Shown here: in pieces, positions 1 through 6,292 of the stretch
Layout: each line of letters opens with the position of its first letter
Numbering within the stretch: position 1 is the stretch's first letter
Source of the DNA: Planctomycetia bacterium
GTDB lineage: Bacteria; Planctomycetota; Phycisphaerae; Phycisphaerales; SM1A02
Direction: 5' to 3'
DNA length: 6,712 bases
Assembly (NCBI GenBank): GCA_009936695.1
Contig: JAACEA010000493.1
Span: forward strand, 1-6,712
Program-made: the position numbers and the translations under genes
Notes under the pieces: model-generated
What the model was told of the DNA's origin: nothing
Database searches by the model: none
Seen by the model: only the letters and a program-made list of their open reading frames with translations

Positions 1-1
1 C

Positions 2-649
2 CGCGAGATGCTCGAAGGCCGAATGATGCTGTGCCGGGCGGTCGAGGTGGTCCCCATCGAATGCGTCGCCCGCGGATACCTCGCCGGCAGCGGCTGGCTC
101 GAGTACCAGCGCTCCGGCACCGTCTGCGGCGTCCCGTTGCCCGAGGGGCTCGAGCGAAGCGGGCGTCTCCCCCAACCGATCTTCACGCCGGCGACGAAGG
201 CGACCGAGGGACACGATGAGAACATCGACTTCGCCCGCTCGAGCGAGATCGCGGGCGAAAGCCTGATGAACCAGCTTCGCGATCTCACGTTGGCGATCTA
301 CGACGCCGCGTCGGACTTCGCCGCCGCCCGTGGCGTGATTCTCGCGGACACCAAGTTCGAATTCGGTCACGCCATCGATTTCGACGGCCTTGGATCGGGC
401 GAATTGCTGATCTGCGACGAGGTCCTCACCCCGGATTCCAGTCGGTACTGGCCGGCGGAGTCCTACGAATCCGGTCGTGAACAGGATTCCTTCGACAAGC
501 AGTACGTGCGAAACCACCTGCTCGAACTCGTCGACCGTGGAGCGTGGAGCAAGGAACCGCCCGGCCCCGAACTTCCGGCCGACGTCGTCGATCGCACGAT
601 GGACCGGTATCGGGAAGCCGCGGATCGACTGTTCGGTCGCGATTTCTGA
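2..649 (+). CDS. purC: Phosphoribosylaminoimidazole-succinocarboxamide synthase (SAICAR synthase), 5'-partial
   Basis: Cytoplasmic enzyme of de novo purine synthesis: it joins CAIR and aspartate using ATP to make SAICAR. The reading frame is open from the left edge, so the N-terminal part of the ATP-grasp-like fold (roughly the first 80-90 residues of a ~300-residue family member) lies outside the window; 215 residues remain. Both family signatures are visible: VVPIECVARGYLAGS near the start of the fragment and LADTKFEFG in the middle. So are GHDENI, DEVLTPDSSRYWP and SFDKQYVR, which line the nucleotide and substrate site in this family. The internal ATG at position 8 is not a credible start, because conserved sequence continues through it to the edge. 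It ends in TGA and faces the leftward sigma-factor gene. The identification is from motifs and is secure. Confidence 0.96.
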   Translation, partial: REMLEGRMMLCRAVEVVPIECVARGYLAGSGWLEYQRSGTVCGVPLPEGLERSGRLPQPIFTPATKATEGHDENIDFARSSEIAGESLMNQLRDLTLAIYDAASDFAAARGVILADTKFEFGHAIDFDGLGSGELLICDEVLTPDSSRYWPAESYESGREQDSFDKQYVRNHLLELVDRGAWSKEPPGPELPADVVDRTMDRYREAADRLFGRDF

Positions 650-726
650 TCACAACCCGCCGGATTCGACACACTGACCCGACCAGCGGTGGGTGAGACT
701 CCGCGACGCCCGACCAGGACGAAAAC

Positions 727-759
727 GCCCCGCTTCGCGCACAAGCTGCGAAGCGGGGC
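727..759. terminator. Strong 12-bp GC hairpin, probable terminator between convergent genes
   Basis: A perfect 12-bp stem, GCCCCGCTTCGC (727-738) against GCGAAGCGGGGC (748-759), with a 9-nt loop, lies 77 nt past the purC stop. Read rightward it has no U-tract. Read leftward it is followed by GTTTTC. It could end purC transcription by stem strength and back up the terminator of the opposing gene. The structure is seen directly; the terminator role is inferred. Confidence 0.5.
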
Positions 760-934
760 AGATCGAATCCCCCGGTTCAACTGCGCCGGACCGAATTTCC
801 CGGAAGGGCTCGATGACGCGACAGACGGGGATCCAATCGAGGAGGCTCGTCGACGCAGAACAGTACGCAGGAATTCCTCGTTCGAAACCCATTTCGAGCC
901 CGGAGTGGGTGTTCTCCCCATGCCTCCCGGCGAC

Positions 935-958
935 AAAAAAACGCGCGTTCAACGCTCG
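935..958 (-). terminator. Intrinsic terminator of the ECF sigma-factor gene
   Basis: On the minus strand a short GC stem lies 37 nt past the sigma-factor stop: GC-A-GCG pairing with CGC-G-GC around loop TTGAA, with one A/G mismatch. It is followed immediately by seven T residues (941-935). The stem is short, but the U-tract and position fit rho-independent termination. Confidence 0.6.
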
Positions 959-995
959 CGAACTCAGATTGCGATCGGCCGGCCTGACTCGCCCG

Positions 996-1544
996 TCAAC
1001 CCGTCTCGCGTCGGCCGTACCTTGCACGGAGCTTCTCGAGTCCGCGGTGCTTCCAGTTGTTGATCGTGGTCACGCTCACGCCGAGACTTCGTGCCGCTTC
1101 CGCGTAGCTCCGGCCTTCCACGACCACCAGCCGGATCGCGTCACGTTCGTCGCCGGCGAGCATCGAGAAGGCCTGGTCGAGTTCCTGAAGCTCCGCCACG
1201 ATCTCGACCCCCGAGCGACAGCGGCGTTCCGACGCGAGCTCGTCCTGACGCCGCAACCGTGGCGTGATCTGCTCCGCGAGAATCTCCCGCAACCGGACCG
1301 AGCGGGCGTATCGTCGACGAAGCAGATTCTGCACCACCTTGAAGAGATAGCTGATGGAGAGATCGAGTTCCTCGAGCCGCGGATGCTGCAGCAGTCGCGT
1401 GAACGTCTCCTGCACCACGTCCTCCGCGGCCGCCGGATCGACCGACCGCCGTGCGAACGCGTACAGGGCATCGTGGTGACGCTCGAAGAGTTCGAGCACG
1501 ATCTCCGCCCGCGGACGGGGGGAAGCACCCTCGGTCTCGGCCAT
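996..1544 (-). CDS. RNA polymerase sigma factor, ECF (sigma-70) family
   Basis: A 182-residue alternative sigma factor expected to direct core RNA polymerase to a specific promoter set. Region sigma-2 spans about residues 13-80, with the typical stretch AAAEDVVQETFTRLL and then LDLSISYLFKVVQNLLRRR. A charged linker (about 81-118) leads to region sigma-4 (about 121-175), whose helix-turn-helix reads SYAEAARSLGVSVTTINNWK followed by HRGLEKLR. There is no sigma-3 and no C-terminal extension, as in classic ECF factors. The frame is open to an ATG at 1649, but I choose the ATG at 1544: it has GGAAGGTGG seven bases upstream, and the extra residues are not conserved in type. It follows the large secreted-protein gene after 165 nt on the same strand. 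No anti-sigma gene is visible next to it. The ECF subgroup and target promoters cannot be told from the sequence. Confidence 0.9.
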   Translation of the reverse strand: MAETEGASPRPRAEIVLELFERHHDALYAFARRSVDPAAAEDVVQETFTRLLQHPRLEELDLSISYLFKVVQNLLRRRYARSVRLREILAEQITPRLRRQDELASERRCRSGVEIVAELQELDQAFSMLAGDERDAIRLVVVEGRSYAEAARSLGVSVTTINNWKHRGLEKLRARYGRRETG

Positions 1545-1685
1545 GACACACCCACCTTCCGTGATCGCCCCTGATCGACGGCGGCCTGCGACCCGCTTCG
1601 GTGGCTGATCGCATCCCCGGATCTCTACGCAGATCGTGCGGGCGTTCATGCAGGAATCACGGGATTTTCTTCAATCACCCCGGCG

Positions 1686-1704
1686 CGGCGGGGGCGACCC
1701 GCCG
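1686..1704. other. GC-rich hairpin just past the secreted-protein gene
   Basis: CGGCGGG (1686-1692) pairs perfectly with CCCGCCG (1698-1704) around a 5-nt loop, six bases beyond the stop of the leftward secreted-protein gene. No T-tract follows on the minus strand, so it may be a transcript-end stabiliser, a weak attenuator ahead of the sigma gene, or simply a GC-rich coincidence. Confidence 0.3.
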
Positions 1705-1709
1705 ACGGA

Positions 1710-3902
1710 TCACCGACCTCGAAAGCCACCGCGACCGCCCATGGAAGGTCGCGAGAACGACCGCGAAGGCGTGGTGGGACGGACGGTGCGGACCGGCGTG
1801 GACCGCGTCACCGAGCGCGTTCGGGCGCGATGACTCGCATCGAGCCCGCCACGAACCGAATCGAATCGTTCGCGATTCGCGGATCCCGCGGTCGCCGGCA
1901 CCCAACCGCCGTCCTGGTATCGCTTCCAACCGTCGTCGTCACGTCGATAGACGTTGCCGTCCGCACCGACGTAGCGATTCCCGTCGTACCGCGCGGTCGC
2001 GGTCCAACCGTCACCGCCTCGATTGCTGGCGACGCCGCGGTTCCCGTCGCTGGTCCGACCCGCCGCCACCGTCCCCCGCGCGTCGGTGACGTGTCCCGTG
2101 GAGACCCAGGTGCTTCCGTTGGTCGCGACGTTGCGCCCCCACTGGGCGTACGGATCCCGCGCCTGGTAGCCCCGTCCCGACCAACCCGTCGACGGATTCG
2201 TCCAACCGTAGCCGACCGCGCGCCCCGAAGGCCCGTAGTAGTTCCGACTCGCGACGTAACGACCGGTCGACGCGTCGTACCAGCGGTTGTACCCCCAGAC
2301 CGGCGGGCGACCCCAGTACCACCGCGGCCAGTAGTAGTACGGGTAGTAGTAGCCCGTGCCGTAGACGACGACCGAACCCGAGACGTACACCCCGGAATAC
2401 CCCGCGGTGCAGCCGGTGACCACGGTGTCCTGATCGACGTCGTAGATCCGGACGAACGTCACGTAGTACAGCGGGCTGTCGGGCGGGATGGTGTAGATCA
2501 CGTCAGGAACTTCGGTGGCGACCTGCCACGGACCCGTCGCCTTCGGGGCCTTGAACCACACCGCGTGCTCGAGTGCGAAGAACCGTCCCTGGACCCGGAT
2601 GACCGCGGTCTCGCTGTTCACCGCGTACTGCATCGGCGTGCCGGTGATCGGCTGGAACTTGGGTGCACCGTCGTAGACCACCTCGAGCATCGCGGCGTCC
2701 CGATCGATCGCGGCGATCTCCGGGGTCTGGGCCATGGCCAGCGCCTCCTTGCTCGCGAGCGTCCCCGGCACCGAGGCCACCACGCGATGCGCCGCGTCTT
2801 CGACCGGAATCGATGCGAAGGTCGGGGGCACGTCGTCGGCGTCGATCATCCTCCAGTCGGCGGACGGCGTCGACGCGGTGAACCAGCGGCCCGAGACCAG
2901 CAGGTAGTAGGTGGTGTCGTCGGTGTCGAGGAAGAGATCGCTGTCGGTGTTGATCGCCCGGAGCAAGGGTGTCCCCTCGACCCGGTTCCAGGTCGGAGCG
3001 CCATCGACGACCACGAGTTCGGCGGGCACCGAACTGCGAACGACCTCGGGAACGACCTCCGAGGACATCTCCGCCGCGTCGTCCAGGCTCCCCACGGCTT
3101 CCTTCAGGTGCGCGAATCGGGGCTCGTCGGGAATCCGGTCGAACGCCGCCGGCAGCGACCGGCAGTCCTCCCATGCACCGGATTCCAGATCGCGGGTCTG
3201 CAACCAACCCACCCCGTCGAAGAGGTAGTAGACGCCCGAGACCTCGAACAGCGGCCGGTCGGCATCCGCGACGAGCGTGATTCCATTCGCGATCGCCCGG
3301 CGCTTGATCCGATCCGGAAGCATCAGCAGAACGGTCGGGGACTCTCGATAGATGATGACCGGCGCGTCCCCGGAAAGCGGCTCCTGCTCGACGTCGATCA
3401 CGGTGTGATCGCCGATCAGGCCCGTGAGCCGGGCGATCGGCATGGTGACCGGGGCGCGGGGAACGGAACTTCGCACGAGTCCGTCGACGGTGTTCGACAA
3501 GGTCTCGTCGCCGAAGTTCGCGTGATCCAGTTCGAAGTTGTAGAGGGTCGCCTCGCCGGTCGAGCCGTTCGCGAGCACGTTCATGCGCAGGACCAGGCTT
3601 CCCGTGACCTCCGGTCGGCCGAGCCCGGGATCGATGCTGGTCGCGATCGACGCGGTCAGTCGGTCGCCCTTCCAGAGATCGAGCTGGGGTCGTTGCAGGA
3701 CCAGTACCGCGTCACCACGCTGGATCGAACGAGGCCACGCACGGGGCGCAGGCGTCTCGCGGCCCGCTTCGCTCGCGACCGCCCCGCCCGGCGCCGCCTG
3801 CACGGCGGTCATCGAAGCGACGGAGGTCGTCGTGGCGAGCGAAGACAGGGTGACCGCGAAGACGACGAGCCCCGGCCGGAACAACTTGATCAGATCGCGC
3901 AT
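1710..3902 (-). CDS. Large secreted Tyr/Trp-rich protein with triplicated modules (resembles proteins annotated 'carbohydrate-binding family V/XII')
   Basis: A 730-residue exported protein of unknown function. The start at 3902 has GGAGG seven bases upstream and a signal peptide: MRDLIKLF, a hydrophobic core to about residue 34, and likely cleavage after AVQA (about 37). The middle carries three diverged copies of a module with paired aromatics, two Trp and a closing IP: YY225-226/W233/W244/IP257, YY332-333/W340/W350/IP365 and FF441-442/W449/W459/IP472. Two copies are preceded by a GAPxxxxxxGTP segment (301-312 and 412-423). Then come PLYYVTFVRIYD (477-488), AGYSGVYV and VVVYGTGYYYPYYYWPRWYW (511-530), a Tyr/Gly/Asn-rich region with ADGNVYRRDDDGWKRY (about 647-662), and an Arg/Ser/Gly tail ending GGRGGFRGR. 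From memory, this order resembles large exported bacterial proteins named after carbohydrate binding, a name that is not functional proof. The gene lies 50 nt downstream of folD. An envelope or extracellular role is inferred. Confidence 0.85.
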   Translation of the reverse strand: MRDLIKLFRPGLVVFAVTLSSLATTTSVASMTAVQAAPGGAVASEAGRETPAPRAWPRSIQRGDAVLVLQRPQLDLWKGDRLTASIATSIDPGLGRPEVTGSLVLRMNVLANGSTGEATLYNFELDHANFGDETLSNTVDGLVRSSVPRAPVTMPIARLTGLIGDHTVIDVEQEPLSGDAPVIIYRESPTVLLMLPDRIKRRAIANGITLVADADRPLFEVSGVYYLFDGVGWLQTRDLESGAWEDCRSLPAAFDRIPDEPRFAHLKEAVGSLDDAAEMSSEVVPEVVRSSVPAELVVVDGAPTWNRVEGTPLLRAINTDSDLFLDTDDTTYYLLVSGRWFTASTPSADWRMIDADDVPPTFASIPVEDAAHRVVASVPGTLASKEALAMAQTPEIAAIDRDAAMLEVVYDGAPKFQPITGTPMQYAVNSETAVIRVQGRFFALEHAVWFKAPKATGPWQVATEVPDVIYTIPPDSPLYYVTFVRIYDVDQDTVVTGCTAGYSGVYVSGSVVVYGTGYYYPYYYWPRWYWGRPPVWGYNRWYDASTGRYVASRNYYGPSGRAVGYGWTNPSTGWSGRGYQARDPYAQWGRNVATNGSTWVSTGHVTDARGTVAAGRTSDGNRGVASNRGGDGWTATARYDGNRYVGADGNVYRRDDDGWKRYQDGGWVPATAGSANRERFDSVRGGLDASHRARTRSVTRSTPVRTVRPTTPSRSFSRPSMGGRGGFRGR

Positions 3903-3909
3903 GAAGGAA

Positions 3910-3914
3910 CCTCC
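3910..3914 (-). promoter_or_regulatory. Shine-Dalgarno site fixing the start of the secreted-protein gene
   Basis: GGAGG on the minus strand, seven bases before the ATG at 3902. It rules out the longer open frame (to 4391), whose extra 163 residues are an Arg-rich shadow of folD. It is the strongest ribosome-binding site in the leftward block. Confidence 0.85.
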
Positions 3915-3952
3915 GGAGAGAGCGTGTTCGCCGGGCCGGGGATCTCGCCGGA

Positions 3953-4828
3953 TCACCGTCCGGCGGCATCCACGGTGTTTCGAAGCAGCATCGCCACGGT
4001 CATCGGGCCGACCCCGCCGGGCACCGGACTCAGGTGTCCCGCGACGGCGGCGACCCCGTCGTGGTCGACGTCCCCGACGGTTCGTCGCTTGCCGTCCGCC
4101 CCGACGATCCGATTGATGCCGACGTCCACGACGACCGCACCGGGCTTGACCATGTCGCGGGTGATGAGACCGGGCACGCCGGCGGCGCTGACCAGCACGT
4201 CCGCGGTCCGGGTCAGTCCGGCGAGATCCTCGGTGTACTTGTTGGTCGAGATGACCGTGGCTTCGGCACGCATCAGCAGCACCGCGATCGGCTTGCCGAC
4301 GATGTTGCTCGCCCCGACGATCACGCATCGCTTGCCACGGAGTTCGATCCCGGTGGATTCGATCATCTCCACCGAGGCGAGCGCGGTGCACGGCACCAGG
4401 CTGCGACGGCCGTAGACGATGTTCCCGATGTTCGCGGGGTTCACGCCCTCGACGTCCTTGGTCTCGTCGATGATCGACTGGATCCGCTCCGCTTCGACGC
4501 CATCGGGCAGCGGAAGGTGGACCATGATCGCCGTGACCATCGGATCGGCGTTGAGCGTGCCGATCAACCCTTCGACGTCGGTGGTGTCGGCGTCCGCGGG
4601 CAGCCGATGGAGGTGATACTCGATGCCGACCGCCGCACAGGTCTTTCGCTGGTTGTGGGCGTAGATGTCCGCGCCCTTGTCACCACCGGCGAGCACCGCG
4701 TCGAGTCGGACCGGCCGCTTGCCTTCGGCCACCCGACGGGCCACGGTCCGACGCACCTGGAAGGCGAGCTGCTTTCCGTCGATGGACGAGGCGTGCGGGG
4801 TGGTCGTGGGGTCGGAGGCGGCGGTCAT
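3953..4828 (-). CDS. folD: FolD-type methylenetetrahydrofolate dehydrogenase / methenyltetrahydrofolate cyclohydrolase, variant active site
   Basis: A cytosolic one-carbon enzyme of 291 residues, the usual family length. It interconverts 5,10-methylene-, 5,10-methenyl- and 10-formyl-tetrahydrofolate. Family landmarks are IDGK (16-19), ADIYAHNQRKTC (53-64), IMVHLPLP (101-108), KDVEGVNPANIG (124-135), PCTALASVEMI (146-156), the Rossmann segment GKRCVIVGASNIVGKP (165-180), KPGAVVVDVGINR (228-240) and PVPGGVGPMTVAMLLRNT (268-285). Several positions differ from the textbook enzyme: the catalytic Lys after Tyr56 is Gln60, the Gln of VQLPLP is His104, the second Asp of KDVDG is Glu127, and the Arg of VGRS is Ala173. 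The overall assignment is secure; the exact activities are less so. The start is fixed, because an in-frame stop lies at 4849-4847, no other start codon follows it before 4828, and IDGK comes 15 residues later. It has no good Shine-Dalgarno site and may be leaderless. Confidence 0.93.
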   Translation of the reverse strand: MTAASDPTTTPHASSIDGKQLAFQVRRTVARRVAEGKRPVRLDAVLAGGDKGADIYAHNQRKTCAAVGIEYHLHRLPADADTTDVEGLIGTLNADPMVTAIMVHLPLPDGVEAERIQSIIDETKDVEGVNPANIGNIVYGRRSLVPCTALASVEMIESTGIELRGKRCVIVGASNIVGKPIAVLLMRAEATVISTNKYTEDLAGLTRTADVLVSAAGVPGLITRDMVKPGAVVVDVGINRIVGADGKRRTVGDVDHDGVAAVAGHLSPVPGGVGPMTVAMLLRNTVDAAGR

Positions 4829-4835
4829 CGGTACG

Positions 4836-4841
4836 AGGATA
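4836..4841 (-). promoter_or_regulatory. Possible -10 box for leaderless folD transcript
   Basis: TATCCT on the minus strand fits TANNNT and ends seven bases before the folD ATG, placing a transcription start at or near the A of ATG. I see no -35 at standard spacing. The only purine-rich stretch upstream (GAGGCGG) is 13 bases from the ATG, too far for a good ribosome-binding site. This is inferred from spacing alone. Confidence 0.35.
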
Positions 4842-4908
4842 CCGCCTCATGACCGCTGAACCGGCAACCGAAGGCTCGTCCAGATCACCCGGCCCGGCCG
4901 GCGTCGAC

Positions 4909-4914
4909 TATCGT
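4909..4914 (+). promoter_or_regulatory. Possible -10 box for leaderless thioredoxin-TPR gene
   Basis: TATCGT fits TANNNT and ends six bases before the ATG at 4921, where no Shine-Dalgarno sequence is present. This mirrors the arrangement in front of the divergent folD. There is no recognisable -35. It is weak evidence alone and somewhat stronger as a pair. Confidence 0.35.
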
Positions 4915-4920
4915 TCCCGC

Positions 4921-6135
4921 ATGCCCACCCGAACCCGTCGAACCATGGGACATCTCGCCTTCGCCGGCAGCCTGCTCCTGGCCGCGCTTTCGACCGCCCC
5001 GACCGCCGGGCAGACGCCGATCCCGGACCAGTCCGGCGAAGGCCAGGCCGCCCCGGTCGATCGCCCCATGGCACGCTCGAAGTACGCGCCGGACCCCTCG
5101 ACCCTCCCGGAACTCCGAATGATCGGCACCCTCGCCCCGTCCCCCCCGCCGGGGACCATGATCGAGGGCGAGCCGGTCACCGCGTGGAACGACGACGGGC
5201 CCACGATCCTGGTCTTCTGGTCGCCGTTCGTGGGCGGTCGCACCGCCGAGCACCTCGCCCAGACCGCCGACGTGGGCCTTCAACTCGCCTCCGTCGACAC
5301 CATCTCGATCGCGAGCGGTCCGCGACCCCGGATCGAGACGGTGCTCGACACGCTACCGGGTCGCACCGCTTCCAAGCCGAGAACGGTCCACGACGATACC
5401 GGCGCCTGGAAGCGGACGATCCTCGACGCGACCGGCCAGACGCGTCTCCCCGCGGTGGTCGCCCTCGACGCCGATGGCCGGGTCATCTTCCACGGGCCGA
5501 TGGACACCTCGACCATGGCGCTCGCGAACGTCGCGAGTGGCAAGTGGTCGGCCGATGCGTACCGGGACAACGTCCTCGAATACTTCGCCCGGCAGAACGC
5601 CTCGACGGCGCTGGCGGAGGTCAATGGCCGGGTCCGCCGAGGTACCGCGACCCCCGCGGACGCGATCGCCGTCGCCGACGAACTGATCGCGCTGGATCCC
5701 CGCAACGGCTCTCGACAGATCGCGAAGTTCGACATCCTGATCACGAGCGCCGCGGATCCGGAGGCCGGCTACGCCTATGGTCGGGAGATCGCCGCCCGCT
5801 TCCCCGACAACTACCTCATCCTGAACGATCTCGCGTGGCACACCGTCAATCTCCCCGACGTCGGCGAACGCGATCTCGATTTCGCGATGGAGATGTCCCG
5901 GCGTGCCAACGACCTCCAGGGCTACATGGACGACTCCACGCTCGACACGCTGGCCCGGGTGTGGTGGATGCGGGGCGATGCCGCGGAAGCGATCCGCTGG
6001 CAGCGTCGCGCCGTCGCCCGGGCGCTCGACACCTGGCACGGGGACGCGACCCGGGCGAACCTCGATGCGTACACCGGCGGCTACGTCCAACCCGGTCAGC
6101 TTCCGCCGCCCTATCGCTCCGATCGACGTCCCTGA
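4921..6135 (+). CDS. Exported thioredoxin-fold protein lacking CxxC, with TPR-like C-terminal half
   Basis: A 404-residue protein with an N-terminal signal peptide (MPTRTRRTMGHLAFAGSLLL, likely cleaved around residues 28-31), so periplasmic or otherwise exported. Residues about 75-200 read as a TlpA/redoxin fold: PTILVFWSPFVGGRTAEHL (94-112) takes the place of the usual FWATWCGPC segment, and RLPAVVALDADGRVIFHGP (175-193) is the cis-Pro strand region. Both active-site cysteines are absent (CGPC reads VGGR), so thiol-disulfide exchange is unlikely. Residues about 240-370 are helical and TPR-like, with DELIALDPRN, LNDLAWHTVN, RDLDFAMEMSRRAND and LDTLARVWWMRGDAAEAIRW. This suggests a scaffold or binding role. 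An alternative ATG at 4849 has GAGG ten bases upstream, but it would put a 24-residue tail before the signal peptide. A normal CGPC protein follows 157 nt downstream. The exact function is unknown. Confidence 0.85.
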   Translation: MPTRTRRTMGHLAFAGSLLLAALSTAPTAGQTPIPDQSGEGQAAPVDRPMARSKYAPDPSTLPELRMIGTLAPSPPPGTMIEGEPVTAWNDDGPTILVFWSPFVGGRTAEHLAQTADVGLQLASVDTISIASGPRPRIETVLDTLPGRTASKPRTVHDDTGAWKRTILDATGQTRLPAVVALDADGRVIFHGPMDTSTMALANVASGKWSADAYRDNVLEYFARQNASTALAEVNGRVRRGTATPADAIAVADELIALDPRNGSRQIAKFDILITSAADPEAGYAYGREIAARFPDNYLILNDLAWHTVNLPDVGERDLDFAMEMSRRANDLQGYMDDSTLDTLARVWWMRGDAAEAIRWQRRAVARALDTWHGDATRANLDAYTGGYVQPGQLPPPYRSDRRP

Positions 6136-6159
6136 CCCTCCCCTAGACGCAGGAATCGA

Positions 6160-6182
6160 ACCCCCGAACGCTCGAGTGGGGT
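6160..6182 (+). other. Weak inverted repeat after the thioredoxin-TPR gene
   Basis: ACCCC (6160-6164) can pair with GGGGT (6178-6182) around a 13-nt loop containing CTCGAG, 24 nt past the stop. There is no U-tract. It may contribute to transcript ending but is too weak to call a terminator. Confidence 0.2.
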
Positions 6183-6230
6183 CGATGCCTCCATTTCCAG
6201 TCTCGACGTCGGCATTCGTCCCGTCGGCGT

Positions 6231-6236
6231 TAGGAT
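6231..6236 (+). promoter_or_regulatory. Possible -10 box upstream of the TlpA-like gene
   Basis: TAGGAT, inside GTTAGGATGG, is a fair -10 match in otherwise GC-rich sequence and would give a leader of about 50 nt for the gene starting at 6293. No clear -35 is seen. It suggests the second thioredoxin gene can be transcribed separately from the first. Confidence 0.3.
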
Positions 6237-6276
6237 GGACACATCGCCTCGGACTCGCCGATCGCGATCCCCCGCC

Positions 6277-6281
6277 GGAGG
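6277..6281 (+). promoter_or_regulatory. Shine-Dalgarno site of the TlpA-like gene
   Basis: GGAGG, 11 bases before the ATG at 6293. It supports that start and contrasts with the divergent pair at 4828/4921, which have no such site at the chosen starts. Confidence 0.65.
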
Positions 6282-6292
6282 TTCGGTTCAAC

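Larger units (their letters stand above)
650..995. other. Convergent intergenic region without a gene
   Basis: 346 bases between the stops of purC and the sigma-factor gene. It holds the hairpin at 727-759 and the terminator at 935-958, both listed separately. There is also a small inverted repeat, TCGAAA-CCCA-TTTCGA, at 882-897. Open frames crossing it on either strand are Arg/Ser-rich, match no family I recognise and lack a convincing start, so I call no gene here. Confidence 0.7.

Noticed and set aside
693..1574. 293-codon + strand frame across the intergenic region and the sigma gene
   Set aside because: It is antisense to well-matched sigma-2/sigma-4 regions, has no recognisable domain, and contains the terminator hairpins.
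1545..1649. Upstream extension of the sigma factor to the ATG at 1649
   Set aside because: The 35 extra residues look random and Arg-rich, while the ATG at 1544 has a well-placed GGAAGGTGG.
3903..4391. N-terminal extension of the secreted-protein frame
   Set aside because: The added 163 residues are Arg/Gly/Asp-rich, overlap folD in another frame, and would bury the signal peptide and GGAGG site at 3902.
1830..4415. Long (861-codon) open frame on the + strand opposite the secreted-protein gene and folD
   Set aside because: The translation is Arg/Val/Pro-rich without domains, lies antisense to two genes with clear signal peptide and family motifs, and is a typical shadow frame in high-GC DNA.
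4034..4852. 272-codon + strand frame across folD
   Set aside because: It mirrors folD codons (His/Asp/Gly-rich) and shows no family motif.
5184..6146. 320-codon Arg-rich + strand frame inside the thioredoxin-TPR gene
   Set aside because: It is a shadow in another frame of a gene with signal peptide, thioredoxin-fold and TPR features.
6140..6182. tRNA-like T-arm on the minus strand (GGGGGTTCGATTCCTGC)
   Set aside because: The T-stem has a mismatch, no 7-bp acceptor partner or CCA is found, and no D-arm or anticodon arm can be folded upstream.
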